Assembly (NCBI GenBank): GCA_030734395.1
Contig: JAUZTG010000034.1
Coordinates: 372,001 to 436,000 of the forward strand
Reading direction: 5' to 3'
Origin: Sarocladium kiliense
Taxonomy: Eukaryota > Ascomycota > Sordariomycetes > Hypocreales > Sarocladiaceae
DNA length: 64,000 bases
Notes under the pieces: model-generated
What the model was told of the DNA's origin: nothing
Database searches by the model: none
What the model saw: the letters and a program-made list of their open reading frames with translations, nothing else
Position numbers and translations under genes: made by a program
Shown: positions 33,552 to 44,791 of the stretch, piece by piece
How the letters are laid out: each line of letters opens with the position of its first letter
Position numbering within the stretch: the stretch's first letter is position 1

Positions 33552-34921
33552 TTAAAGGTCTTTGTCTTTCTTCCCATTCGCTTGCAATGTGACTGGCTTC
33601 GGCTTTGCTTTCTTGCCATCAAGAGAGTACAAGGCTCCGGAACCAAACACTATCACGGCTCCAAGAATCGTCCCAACAGGCAGTGAATTTCCGAAAAGCC
33701 ATATACTCAAGAGGAGACTCACAAGCTTCCGAATGTTGAGCACAATCGTCACAGTCAGAGCTGAAGAGACCGCTGCAAGAAGATTGACGCCTCGGATACA
33801 AGCATACTGACACAGCACGTTGGCCATCAGATAAGCGATCTGGCTTGCGATAGGAAGTTGAATTGGCTCAAAAGCCATCGGCAGAGAGATCATAACTGGT
33901 CCGGTCTGCATCATGTGCCGCAGGGTTTTGTACATCGATGGAGCGAACGGCAGGAAGAGCGGCAAGGACAAGATATGAGAGTAGAACAAGTTCTCCTTCC
34001 ACTGTGGCCCATACTTGCTGTAGGTGGCTTCTGTATAAAGCCCCATTACGGCGGATAGAACTTGTGCCAGGAATAGAATGGCAAGTCCAATGCCGAATGC
34101 CGGCTTTCCTTCGTCATCGTGCGATCTGCTTGAGTCCTACATCCAGTGTGAGGCGATTGTTGTTCGGAGCTAGACAATGGGCAGCATACCTTGGCCTGCG
34201 CGTCTGACCACGCGGCGAGAATGACACCAAGTGTCAAGAAGATGACCGCTGTCACCTGGATTCTGGAAAATCGCTTCCCCCATAAGTATCCAGCACACAT
34301 AGTGGTGATGCTCCCTCCCGAGCGAAGGATGATGTGGACGGGTACAGAGATGTCGTAGCTGAAAGCGTGATTGTTCAAGACGTTGATACTAAAGAAGAGA
34401 ATGATGTTGATCATCCATCTGCGGAGCGGGACCTTGTTTGGCGGAACAAAGAAGGGGGGGTAAGCCCTGTCGAACTGCGCAATGTAGCCTGTTATGGCGA
34501 CGAAGAGAAACTGAGCAAATGTCATGAGCGTTCCTGTACGGACATTAATTATTGCCGCAAGTCCTCTATGACAGGTTGACATCACATACCACTGCTGGAG
34601 TCGAACCTAGATATTCAGAAATCAGTACAGTTCCGTCACTAACGCACGGCGATTCACTCACTTCACGATCGCCTCAAGGGCATAGACCTGGCATCAATGT
34701 CAATACGTTCTCCAGGTAGGTGGTGACAAGTGCCATACGTTCGAGCAGCATCCACCAAAAATGAGTCCCAGCATGATCGAGGCCGCCGCCACCGAAGGCC
34801 CTGTCTCCTTGATGACATCTTTGGCGCCCTTGGGCTGGGTACTGGCGCCGAGCGCTTCACCGTTCACGCGTTCTTTGGCATCGCTTCCGTTGACGCCGTC
34901 ATGCTTCCGCTGACGACTCAT
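33552..34921 (-). CDS. YEA4: UDP-N-acetylglucosamine transporter (Yea4-like)
   Basis: ER/Golgi nucleotide-sugar transporter of the UAA/SLC35B family, which in fungi supplies UDP-GlcNAc for chitin and glycan synthesis. Five exons in phase: 34739-34921, 34662-34687, 34590-34606, 34190-34533 and 33552-34136, giving 384 aa. The second and third exons are only 26 and 17 nt and encode VYALEAIVKFDSSSG. Signature segments are NNHAFSYDISVPVHIILRSGGSITTMCAGYLWGKRFS (the family NHAF...S-x-P-x-H-IIxRS pattern) and VSSALTVTIVLNIRKLVSLLLS near the C-terminus. About ten hydrophobic helices are visible, and the C-terminal tail is lysine-rich (KKAKPKP, GKKDKDL). The first in-frame ATG (MSRQRKHDG) was chosen. 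It diverges from the FAD oxidoreductase gene. Confidence 0.92.
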
Positions 34922-35786
34922 GACGAAGATAGACACTATTCAGAAACTTAGCAGCTCTGAGTAGGTAATCATTCGTCTGTCAGCAAGGTGAGCGTAAAAT
35001 GGGGGTGAATTGGGCGGTTTCGAGGGTATGTAATACACGCTCTGTAGGTTGAGAGTGCGTCCCCTGACCGACTGGACATTTATCACGTGATGTGGTACCA
35101 GGCTGGGTTCCTCCACCCTGGAGCGGAACCTCCCAAGGTCATGCTCATCGGTCGAGACCTTAGTTAAATTTATACAGCCTTGCGACTCTTTATTCGGTTG
35201 TTCTGGACTTTCTTTCTCGTCTGTTTTCGTGATAGTGTTCTCCTAGAAATTGAGTTCTGGGGCGAACACTGGCTGACCACCCCGTTGGCATTTGATACCT
35301 TTCTGCGGCATGATGATACAACCTCATTAGCAATGACTTGGTGTGAAGATGGACATTTGATTCGCATCAATGCCGCTTATACATCAGCAGCACCACTGTA
35401 CATCTCGTGCTATCAAACTTCCATGGCCCTACATGAAGAGCGATTGTATCTAGCGTAACTGCGTGTGTAACGACAGCACCAAAGCGCCCCTTGCTAAACC
35501 ACCCGACATCGGCGGACGGGTGGACGAGACAGGATGTGGAGTTCACGCCAAGAACCTTGCCAAAGCTCCTGACCCACGATGTCATGCAATCTAGAGAGAC
35601 AAATGCTTGGCTCAGCCCGGGCTAGGACCTTCACCGAAGCCATATCATGGAGCGTCATAGTATCGTGTACAAGCCGCCCGTGTGCTCTGACAGGTGGAGC
35701 TGCCCCCTCTTCTTATCATATATACTGGTTGGATAGTACAAAGCCTCCAGACGCGAAAAGACACAAGTTTTGACCTCAATACTACC
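34922..35786. promoter_or_regulatory. Divergent upstream region, YEA4 / FAD oxidoreductase
   Basis: About 865 bp without a convincing gene. It contains the first copy of the cluster motif (35582-35598) and a TATA-like CATATATAC at about 35717, roughly 70 bp before the oxidoreductase ATG. Confidence 0.55.
35582..35598 (+). promoter_or_regulatory. Cluster promoter motif, copy 1
   Basis: TCATGCAATCTAGAGAG lies 189 bp upstream of the FAD oxidoreductase ATG. It matches copies 2 and 3 at 15 of 17 positions. A candidate regulator site, inferred only from position and conservation. Confidence 0.5.
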
Positions 35787-37397
35787 ATGTCCAGACAATA
35801 CTTGCCCCCTTCCCGGGGGATGTCGTCCTTTTGGCGATCATCAACCGGTAGCTTAGATGACCATCGGACAACGGACGCACTCCCCGGGCAGACAGATGTT
35901 CTGATTATCGGGGGTGGCTACTCTGCCGGAGCTCTTCTTACCCATCTCCTATCTCAGAATGATGCGAAGGACAAGAACTTCCTGGTCTTGGAAGCACGCC
36001 AACTGTGCTCTGGAGCTACAGGACGCAATGGTACGAGTTTATTGCGTGACATTCCGGAGTTGCAAACTTGCAGCTGACTCGCAGGAATCACCCAGGCGGA
36101 CATCTGAAGCCAGATGTGTACAACCTTTGCACCCGCATATCGGACAAGTATGGCATCGATGCTGCTTCAGAGATTGCCGAGTTCGAGCTCGCGAATGTGG
36201 ATGCTGTCAAAGAGTACATCACGAACTCTGGGGCAGATTGCGACTTTGTGATGACTAGGGCTGTGGATGTCCAATTTTCAAGTGAGCATAATGAGTCACT
36301 TAGAAAGCGATACAACGGCTTCGTGGAAGCTGGAGTGACCGCGACGCAAACTGCCTTTTACCTGGATGGCGAACAGGCAGAGTTGGTATGTCATCCTGCG
36401 ATGGCATTGCGTCAAGCAGCACAGTCAGTAGACGCACTTTCCAATCGAAACTAACAAACTATTATGGCACAGTACTCCGGCGTCAAGGGAGCAAAGGGTG
36501 CTTTCACGTACACAGCTGGTCACCTCTGGCCCTATAAGTTGATACACCACATGTTCAGTAACGCCCTAGCACACGGTAATGTCAACCTACAAACTCACAC
36601 CCCAGCAACACGCCTCTCGCAGGAACCTGACGCAGATGGATACTGGACCGTTGAGACACCACGCGGGACAGTTCGTGCCCTTCAGGTCGTGGTCGCTACA
36701 AATGCATACACAGCTTCGATCTTACCTGAGTACAAAGACAAGATTATTCCCTACCGCACCGCCTGCAGTCGGATCGTCACTCCCAGACCCGCAAAACAAC
36801 CATTATTACCGAACACGTATGCCTTGCGCTTCAGCCCATGGGATTTCGACTACCTCATCCCCCGCCCTGATGGTAGCATCATTGTTGGCGGTGCAAGACG
36901 AACTTATCTAAGAGATCTGGGAGAGTGGTACGATAATGTGGACGACACAAAATCTATCGAGAAAGCGAAGTTATACTTTGACGGCTACATGCAGAGACAC
37001 TTTCGAGGCTGGGAGAACAGCGGTGCGCACACAGACCAAGTTTGGGCGGGAAGTAAGCTTTTAACCCGTCCCCACCTGTGTGCTTGGATGAAAGATTCCT
37101 ATTGAGACTGACATCTCTCGTTTGCCCAAAGTTATGGGATACTCCGCAGACCTCCTCCCGAGAATTGGCAACGTGCCAGGCAAAAAGAACGTCTTCATCA
37201 TGAGTGGCTTCACGGGTCATGGTATGCCCCAGATATTCTTAGGGGCAAAAGGACTCAGTAGGATGATTCTCCAGGGAGCTTCGTTTGCCGAGACTGGTAT
37301 ACCCAGACTATTTGAAGAAACGAAGGAGCGGCTCGAAAACCCCAGCAACCTTGTCAAAGAACTGTACACGAGTTTGCCACCAATTTCAAAGCTCTGA
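35787..37397 (+). CDS. FAD-dependent oxidoreductase, DAO family
   Basis: Predicted flavin amine or amino-acid oxidase or dehydrogenase of the glycine/D-amino-acid oxidase fold. Four exons in phase: 35787-36030, 36096-36385, 36473-37052 and 37132-37397, giving 459 aa. The N-terminus has the dinucleotide-binding strand DVLIIGGGYSAGALLTHLL (about 37-55) followed by LEARQLCSGATGRNGGHLKP, a hallmark of the subfamily that includes bacterial gamma-glutamylputrescine oxidase. The C-terminus has VWAGIMGYSADLLPRIGNVPG and SGFTGHGMPQIFLGAKGL, the second FAD contact region. The first intron must use the CACCCAG acceptor to give GRNGGH. No signal peptide; a peroxisomal tripeptide is not evident at the end (SKL occurs as ISKL at the very C-terminus and would fit PTS1). 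Substrate is unknown; the cluster suggests an amine or omega-amino acid. Confidence 0.9.
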
Positions 37398-37472
37398 GTG
37401 GTCTCGTAATATAGAGGACAGTGTAACTTTCTCGGTCTTAGTTCGGAGGATGTACAAATACCTCTGGTAGAA

Positions 37473-39319
37473 CTACATAACAAGAGTCCTTGTTTGCGCA
37501 ATGAGAGACGTCCATTTCTCTGACCGATTCCTCGCCCAGATTTTCTGCAAAGCTTCGAGACCAGCCAGCACGTTCAAAAACTTGTTCCGCGCGTAATGGC
37601 GCCGAAGAACACTCTCGAAAAACTGGATATGCTCATCAAGCACACACCCAGATGCGGCAACAAAAGTAGCCCAGATCAAGACCTGTTCGCAAGATGCGCT
37701 GGGCGGTAATGACTGAAGAGTCTCTATGAAGTGCTGCACGCGGACTATTGACTTTAGGGAGTTGATGTCCGCTGTTGTTTCTGGTGGTGCTGATGAGCTC
37801 GAACTCGGCTGGGCTTGCTCGAGGTACATGTCCAGCGCCTGGCGGGTCAAATCGTTGACAAAGGAGACAGTTTTGTTGTGTTCGGGATGCTCCGACCACT
37901 GCCTTGAAAGAGAGTCCAGCAACTCTGTGACGTGGGTCGTTGAAGAAATGAATTGTAAACCAGCTTGCTCGTCAACCATGGTTGCTCCATAGAAACGGAA
38001 TCTGAGTGAATATACTTTGTCAGCAACGGCGAGAACAGAAGGGATCCTATTGTAGAGAGCAAAGCGGGCCTTACTTCGTGACCTGTGACTTGATGAAGCG
38101 AGCAATGTCACTGTTATCGAAAGTCGCTTCGCCGCCCATCAAGTCAAAGGCAGATCCAAGAAGACTATAGAAGAGAGGAAAGTCCGAACGCCCCGTGACC
38201 ATGGCTCCGATCAAGAGGACCAAGATCGTCATGAGAATGGAGTGCTTCTTATCAGAAGACAGGTGCTTCATGTCCGAAGTTAGGCGCAAGCTCGAGAAAA
38301 TCGTCTGGTACATCTGATGATACTCCATAGGGAAGGTCTCAAACGTTATTCGGCCTGCGGTTGATCCTGAACCAAGCTCCTCACTTGTTGGGAGCGAGCT
38401 GACTAGATGTATATGACAAGACGAAACTGTAATGATTGACTGTAAAACAAGCTCATCGTAATGAGCAAATGGTAGTAGGATGTGCCGCCAGTTATTGTAT
38501 GGTCCATCCACGGCTACCATCTCCGTAGCAATACAGTTTGAGACTTTGCACTCCGTGTTAGTCAGTGCGGTAGATACGCAAGTTAGGGCACTCACAATGC
38601 AGGCACATTTGTCTCTTCCATGACGCCAAAGGATCTGTCAGAGGACGAGAGATGGATGATTGTGGTACCAACGACGGGTCATCAACGTATCCTGATAGAT
38701 TTTGTCCCCAGAGATGGCCAGAAGGACCTGAAGGCGAAGCTTTCGTCATGCCAGGGCTGTTGTGACGGTCGGATCTGTTTGTTATTTGCAAGCTTTGTCC
38801 CGTACTCTCATTTAATGGGCGAAACCGAGCTGGCTGAGTCAACCAGTCATATTCAAGCCAATCTCGACTGTCAAATGGCAGTTCGCCTTCAAAGACAGGC
38901 TCTATATGTGAGCTCAGGATATCGAATGCCTGTGCAACGGGATTGGTCGTGGCAACAGCATCCGCCTGCCTTGAGAACCGAGAGTCAGCTGCTAAATTCC
39001 AAGTTGGAGGATTGCAATTCACAGTACTGGTCAGGAATTTGAAGATGTAAGTCATGTGGTCCTTGCAATATCGGCAGTTCAGTCTGGAGTTGAAGAGTCA
39101 AGCCCGTGCATTTCAGGCCTCTGGATTCGCATTTCCGGCAATGAGGACCACGCAAGTCGCAATGAATCCGGCGCCGAGCACATGGTGTGCAACCTAAACA
39201 GGCGTGGCGTTAGCGGAAGAGACGTTTGATGATGAGCCAGAGCCTGGGTCGGTCAGAGCTGGATGAGTGAGTAGTCTACCTTTGATCTTCGGGTCGTATG
39301 GTCGCTTCTTCCGTGGCAT
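37473..39319 (-). CDS. Zn2Cys6 fungal transcription factor
   Basis: Nuclear binuclear zinc-cluster regulator. Five exons, all phase-consistent: 39280-39319, 39028-39193, 38596-38969, 38075-38543 and 37473-38001, giving 525 aa. The DNA-binding domain has six cysteines at residues 15, 18, 25, 32, 35 and 42 with C-x2-C-x6-C-x6-C-x2-C-x6-C spacing (GCTPCARRRIHCD, then GPHCRKCESRGLKC), right after a basic MPRKKRPYDPKIK. The first intron falls inside the Gly before the first Cys. The remainder is a helical fungal_trans_2-type domain, with VAVDGPYNNWRHILLPFAHYDELVLQSIITVSSCHIH in exon 4. It converges on the FAD oxidoreductase, with 75 bp between stops, and heads towards the permease, so it is the obvious candidate regulator of this cluster. 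Some junctions (exons 2-3 and 3-4) use less typical sites. Confidence 0.85.
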
Positions 39320-39873
39320 GACCCGCAGGTGTGGAGGTTGGGGTGATGGGAGGGAGTGGAGAAGTTCCCAAAGAGCGCGTATCACCTCTCTTGAGATGCC
39401 TGATGTTATTTGATGGGCCAAGGTCTGCTCGTCGAAGGGAGAGATGGGATTGATGAGCCTGAACCGTACATGCGATAGGCAACGGCGCGATATCGGGGAA
39501 AAGTGCCTCGGAGGGTGGTCGGGGAACGATAACGGGAGCGTCGCTAAGCCATGTGGTGTGGATCAGGCATCGTGGACCTGTACTGCACACCCGCCAAATG
39601 TTGGGGAAACACCAGTGCCTTACTATTTAGTTATTAGTCATGCATCACTTGGATCCAATAGTGTCGCGCGCAGTCTAACTCATCGACTTCTCATTTCAAA
39701 AGGTGTCGTCCTCCGTTACCACGGTACATCCTATGCTATTTTCTTCACATCTACATCTTCGACGAGACCATTCTGCCAAAGTAGTCTCGCCTCGAATATC
39801 AGTCTCTCCTACACATTTCTCCTTCCTGCCGACTCAACTGCCCAATCGTTCACGTTGGAATTTGATTCAAGCC
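39320..39873. other. Intergenic, regulator promoter / permease 3' flank
   Basis: No gene recognised. TCATGCA, half of the cluster motif, occurs near 39638 without the CTAGAGAG half. Confidence 0.5.
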
Positions 39874-41552
39874 TTACTTCAGGACTTCTCCATCCATAGC
39901 TGCCCTGTTTTCCGCAATGGAAGCCATAAGCTCTCTTTCGGCCTTGGTACCAGGCTCTTTGGGGAGGAACCCGGCGATCCAAGGATAAGCCACCGCGATG
40001 ATGACACCAAGTGCACAAGCGGCAGCCAGAGTAGCGAAGCCCACCAGGTGCTGAGGCGCATTGGCGCTCGGCCAGAGGTATGATCCATAGATGATCGCCA
40101 AGTGACCGAAAGAATTGATCATGGCAATGGCGACCGATCGCTTCTGGTCGGGGAAAGGAATTGACTCGCTGGCCCAGTTGAGAACAAGAGGGAGGCCCGT
40201 GTAAAGACCAGCAACGAGCAGGCACATCATCACGTATTTGGCCACATTGCTCTCCACAACTGCCGAGACAACGCAAGCAACAGCGGCCAACGCATACAGC
40301 CCGACATTGTGCCAGCGACGATCCTGCGTCTTGTCTGATGTCCAGGACAAGACTAGTTGTGCAACAGCACCCGTGATCCAGATAGGGACAGTCATCCACT
40401 GGGCAGTGACGCTGGTGTAGCCCATGTTCCGGAGAATCGAAGGCACAAAGTATGAGATTGACATGGCCATGATGATGATGCTGTAGATGATGAGGAAAAT
40501 CCACGTCTTGCCATCAGCAACAACTGCCTTGAAAGCCTGCCAGGAGGTCAAGGGCTTGCTGGTGGCATGGACAGTAAGGTTGCGGTCAAACAAAATGCGG
40601 ATATGAGCCAGCTGACGTTGCTCAGGGGACAGGAACCGGGAATTGAGAGGATAGTCGGGCAAGAGGAAGTAGAATCCGAAACCACACACCACGGTGAGGA
40701 TTCCTTCCACGATAAAGAGCCATCTCCAACCGGGGATGCTTCTGGCGCCATCAAGTCCACGAATGATCGCGCCGGCCATGATGCCACCTAGAGCTGGCGC
40801 AATGCAGCCAGATGTGTAGAAGATACAAAGACGCTTTCCTACAATCCGGAGAGGTAAACTGTCAGTAAGCCCCTGACGCAAGGTTCCGAAAGACAATAGG
40901 GATCTAAGTCGCATGCCTTGAACTTACCGATTTCTCGCTTGGTGTACCAGCAGGTCAGCAGGAAAATAGCGCCAGGGAACAGTCCTGCCTCGATAGTTCC
41001 GAGGAAAAATCGAGCAACCAGAAACCCATTGAAACTCTTTGCCTGCGACATGGCAAGCACAATAGTGCCCCAGACCCAGACGATCGTGGATAGATAAATA
41101 GAAGGACGCATCTTGTTCATTAACATGTTCGAAGGCACTTCTGTCAAGAAATAACCAACAAAGAAGAGATAGACCAGGAGTGAGTACTCTGGAATGTGGT
41201 CAGAGTTCTTCGAATATTAAAACCTCAATCATTGAAGGGGCGGGACTCACGGTTATCGGACATCTTCAGGCTCTCGGACAAGCCAGCTGCGTTTGCGTTC
41301 GCCTTGACAGTGTCAACATCATAGGTCAGTTACCAAAGCTGGTCGAGTAGAACCACTCACCACATTGCCTCTATCAAGGTACGCTAGCACGTACATCCAC
41401 CATAGACATGGAAGTAGCACGAAGTCAATCTTGCGTACTAGTTTCTTCTCCTCTTCTGTGTCCGGAGTGTAGCTCTGCAAGGCGATGCTCAACTCCTCAT
41501 CGTTGGTCAGATTCTGGTTGTTCAGATCCGGCTCCTGCTGGCTGACAGCCAT
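39874..41552 (-). CDS. MFS permease, anion:cation symporter (Dal5/Tna1-like) family
   Basis: Plasma-membrane proton symporter for a small organic anion or zwitterion. Four exons in phase: 41361-41552, 41251-41302, 40928-41188 and 39874-40838, giving 489 aa. Twelve hydrophobic helices are visible. Family markers are KKLVRKIDFVLLPCLWWMYVLAYLDRGNVANA at the N-terminus, LFFVGYFLTEVPSNMLMNKMRPSIYLS, ARFFLGTIEAGLFPGAIFLLTCWYTKREIGKR, and GWRWLFIVEGILTVVCGFGFYFLLPDYP. Known ACS members carry allantoate, nicotinate, pantothenate, biotin or related acids; the substrate here cannot be told. ATG at 41552 is the first in frame (MAVSQQEPD). It lies between the regulator and the aminotransferase, on the same strand as both. 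Confidence 0.92.
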
Positions 41553-42525
41553 TGTGTCATCTGCCTTGGTGACCAATTCCTGCCCGAGGAAGAAGAGACA
41601 GCGAAAATGCCTAGAATCGGTACTTGGGGGGTTCACAGGTTGTTTGATGAGAGAATAAAAAGATGATGGAGGATGCTATGAGAGGTGCTCGTCCTTCTAT
41701 AAGTACTAAGGGTCAACGGGGCTCGGATAGGACCCCGGAAGGCGAAGTTCCCCAGAAACATGCCTACACGGCGCGGCCTATATCTAGCTTTGCTTGTCAG
41801 CCTGCAGTGTTATCGTGAAGTGAATCCTCCTCACGATTTACCCCGGTCTTTAGGCAAGGGGTCTAGTTAATCAAGCTTATCTGTACGGCTCCACCACCGC
41901 ATTGACACGGGAAACAGAGAACCTTCGACCTTGCGAACGAATGGCATTTCAACTTCATCGGCTCCAGTCCCACCAAATAGCCGGACAAATCCTTTGCGAG
42001 TCATTGGGCAGCTTGGCAACGGGGACCATTGGTGAGGGAACTCCGCCCGCAGTGCCACAAGCTTCATGCAGGCTAGAGAGCACCTAAACGGAGCTATCTT
42101 CTTTTCGGCAGTCAGCGAGGAATCCAAGAGGTGAATCGACTGTTTGAAGGCTGGGCAAGTATAGATGGATGTCAAGCTTGTGGTGAGAGAAGACCAGAGA
42201 TGATCATTCCTGCGGGATCCTTCCGAGATAACGCGAATGATGTTCTCACCAGGAGCTTATCCATTCGGACCCTGAAGTCCGATACCGGCCTCCCCGCCAA
42301 AGCCACACGATGGCACCCTTCTGGCGATTTGGTTTTGCGTCTGATTGGACAGCAGCCGATGAGAAGCTCCCCATGTGTAAGTCTGGTTCTTGCCATTCTC
42401 TAATTAGGTCTACATGGTTCTCCAAGGTACCAGGTGTCCGAAAGTTCGGAGGATTTCCGAGCTTCCAACGGCCTGTCTCGTCCTCGTGCATTCTCATTTC
42501 TTTCGTTCCCTTGTCGCACACTCCC
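41553..42525. promoter_or_regulatory. Permease upstream region
   Basis: About 970 bp with no convincing gene. It carries cluster motif copy 2. The minus-strand sequence TTATAGAAGG about 150 bp before the permease ATG may serve as a TATA-like element. Confidence 0.5.
42064..42080 (+). promoter_or_regulatory. Cluster promoter motif, copy 2
   Basis: TCATGCAGGCTAGAGAG, about 510 bp upstream of the permease ATG. It is identical to copy 3 over 20 bases (CTTCATGCAGGCTAGAGAGC, 42062-42081). Confidence 0.55.
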
Positions 42526-44206
42526 TTACTTCCGCAGGATCTTATCGAGTGTCTCAAGGAGAATATCGGCTATGTAGAGTTAGCAATGTTCCGTTCGCTG
42601 CCCGCCGCAGGAGGATCAACACTCACCGTGGTGTTGCTGGAAGACCAACATTGGGCGCAACCTTACTGAGTTGACACCACTTCCGCCAAGGTTGATACCC
42701 AGTGCCTTCGACTGCTTCAGCAGCTCGTCTCGCTGCGGTGAATCGAAAGCAATAAAGGTTCCCTGATCCTTGCCCCTCAGATTCGTGATCTCATTTGGGT
42801 AGGTCTCTTGAAGCCGCTTTAGGCCATTGTAAAGATACTGGCCCACGTTCGCCGTGTGTTGAACCAAGTCCAGGTCTTGGATCTGGCGATAAATATCCCT
42901 GAAGAGCAATGCGCGTGCCGGATCACCCATCCAGGTGTTGAATTGACGGTAAGACGCACTGGGCTGGAGCGCTGGGTTGGCATAGTAGAAGCCGGCCGCC
43001 TGGGCCTTCTTGGAAAAAGTCACGATATCGGGAGGCGACTGCAAATCCCAATGTTCGTGGGCCCAGAACTTGCCAGTAGCACCAACGCCAGTCTGAACCT
43101 CGTCGACAATCAGAAGAATGTCGTGTTTCTTAGTAAGATCACGAAGCTGTTGGAAGAACCACTTGGACGCATGGTTATCACCGCCTTCTGACTGGATTGG
43201 CTCCACCACAACTGCTGCTGGTGGACTGGGATGTTCGAGAATTAGCCGCTCAGTCTCCGCAAGGCAACGGGCTTCCTCGTCTCTGTTCTCTTTCGCGTGC
43301 TCTTCGAGAGGGTACTTGAGCTGAGGAAAGGGAGCTGCAGGCCAGTTGAATGCCGGGATATCGAGCTTGTGAATGGCCTTGCTTCTTGTTGTTGAGAGAC
43401 TGCCAAACAGACGACCATGGAAACCCTTCTTGAAGGACATGATGGATAAGTTGGGAGCTCCAGGCTCTTGGTTCTCCATGCAGGACTCAATTTCCTCCGC
43501 AGTGAAGGCTGTGGCGCCTCCGCGTTGCTGTTGACGCTTCCACATGAACGCCGCCTTGTAAGCCATCTCGTTGGCATCTGAGCCGGACATGGACGTATAG
43601 ATCCGATCAAGACCTTTGGGAGCAGCGGCGAGCAAGCCCTCTTTCAAGATAGGAAGCCAGTCGTGCTGGGGAAAGCTCCCCATTGCTGGTCTATTGACCA
43701 AGGCGCTGTGTGACTCCCGCTTCGCAACGGACTCGAGCAGTTGTGGGTTGTTGTAGCCGAGGGGAATGGACGCAATCTGTGCGAATCTTGGGCATAGTCA
43801 GCACTCGACCGATACCGCCACTAACTGGTACAGTGGTCCTTACACGTCTAGCAGACAGTTGCCATCCGCATCAACTATGCTATTGCACAGGAAGAACATC
43901 GGGTTAGTCAAGGCTCTGTCGCAGGCTGCAAGCATGGGGGTTGATGACTTACTAGTTTCCAGTGCTCTCTTGGAAGTTGGTCAGCATGTTGACATTGGAA
44001 GTGTCGAAATGCGCCGAGAGCTCCTTGAGAAGTCTCTGGCTTTCAGGACCAGGAATGGCGGTCTTGACCGACGGAGCTGAGGGTTCATTGGGGAAGAAGG
44101 CCTTTGTCGATGCGCATCGAGCAATGTGTGCTGCTGGTCTCTGTTGCCTCAGAGAAGGCCGGCCAAGGCCGCGCCTTGCGCATCGCGAGGCAATCGCAAA
44201 AGTCAT
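42526..44206 (-). CDS. gatA: 4-aminobutyrate (GABA / beta-alanine) aminotransferase
   Basis: PLP enzyme moving the omega-amino group of GABA or beta-alanine to 2-oxoglutarate, giving succinate or malonate semialdehyde. Four exons in phase: 43953-44206, 43844-43879, 42627-43786 and 42526-42569, giving 497 aa, the usual length. The N-terminus is basic and Ser/Arg/Ala-rich (IASRCARRGLGRPSLRQQRPAAHIARCAS), consistent with mitochondrial import. Signatures: MSGSDANEMAYKAAF, FHGRLFGSLSTTRSKAIHKLDIPAF, VEPIQSEGGDNHAS, LLIVDEVQTGVGATGKFWAHEHW, and the PLP lysine in TFSKKAQAAGFYY near residue 355. The first intron follows the NFQESTGNY codon pair. It is divergent from the semialdehyde dehydrogenase, with 585 bp between. 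Choice between GABA and beta-alanine cannot be made from sequence alone; the partner gene favours beta-alanine or a branched analogue. Confidence 0.93.
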
Positions 44207-44791
44207 TGCGAAGGACTATGTTGTGAGAGGCAGCTACACGCACAAGGAAGATGGAAGTGAGAGGCTGAGAGGAGAAGAAGAGGTGCGATGCGCGAGTCTT
44301 GGAAACTGGTGAGATTCTGGCCGTCCAGTACCTAAATATGGACGACCAGCTTCCATCTCCAGTCGGTCACATGCAAGCCAACAAACAGATTATCCGTAAC
44401 GTAACGAAATGCACAGCGCGCAATCACACGATAACGCTGCAGATGCTCGGTGAAGGTCGAGCCAGACGGTGGATCGCCAATAGTTCCTTAGCTTTTCCAT
44501 GCCGATTCCGGCCTGGATCCGAAGCCTTCATGCAGGCTAGAGAGCCATGTCTCCAGCTGGCACCACACTAACCCCCACAATGCATGCAATGGTGTGGCAG
44601 AAGTCGGTACATGTCGCATGGCAAGTAAGTCGGTCGGTCTTTGCATGGCATCCAGGGACCCTGTGCTGGTTCTGGTCGACGAGGCTTATAAGCCAGCACC
44701 GACGATGTCCTCCTCCGCTCTCGCCCCTGCCTTGACGGCAACTCTGTTCACTCCCTCTTCCTGGCCACAACTCGAGTAAGACCAAATCACT
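44207..44791. promoter_or_regulatory. Divergent promoter, aminotransferase / semialdehyde dehydrogenase
   Basis: A 585-bp shared upstream region holding cluster motif copy 3 and, about 100 bp before the dehydrogenase ATG, a TATAAG within GCTTATAAGCC (about 44684-44694). Confidence 0.65.
44528..44544 (+). promoter_or_regulatory. Cluster promoter motif, copy 3
   Basis: TCATGCAGGCTAGAGAG lies about 250 bp upstream of the dehydrogenase ATG and about 320 bp upstream of the aminotransferase ATG. It is identical to copy 2. Confidence 0.55.
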
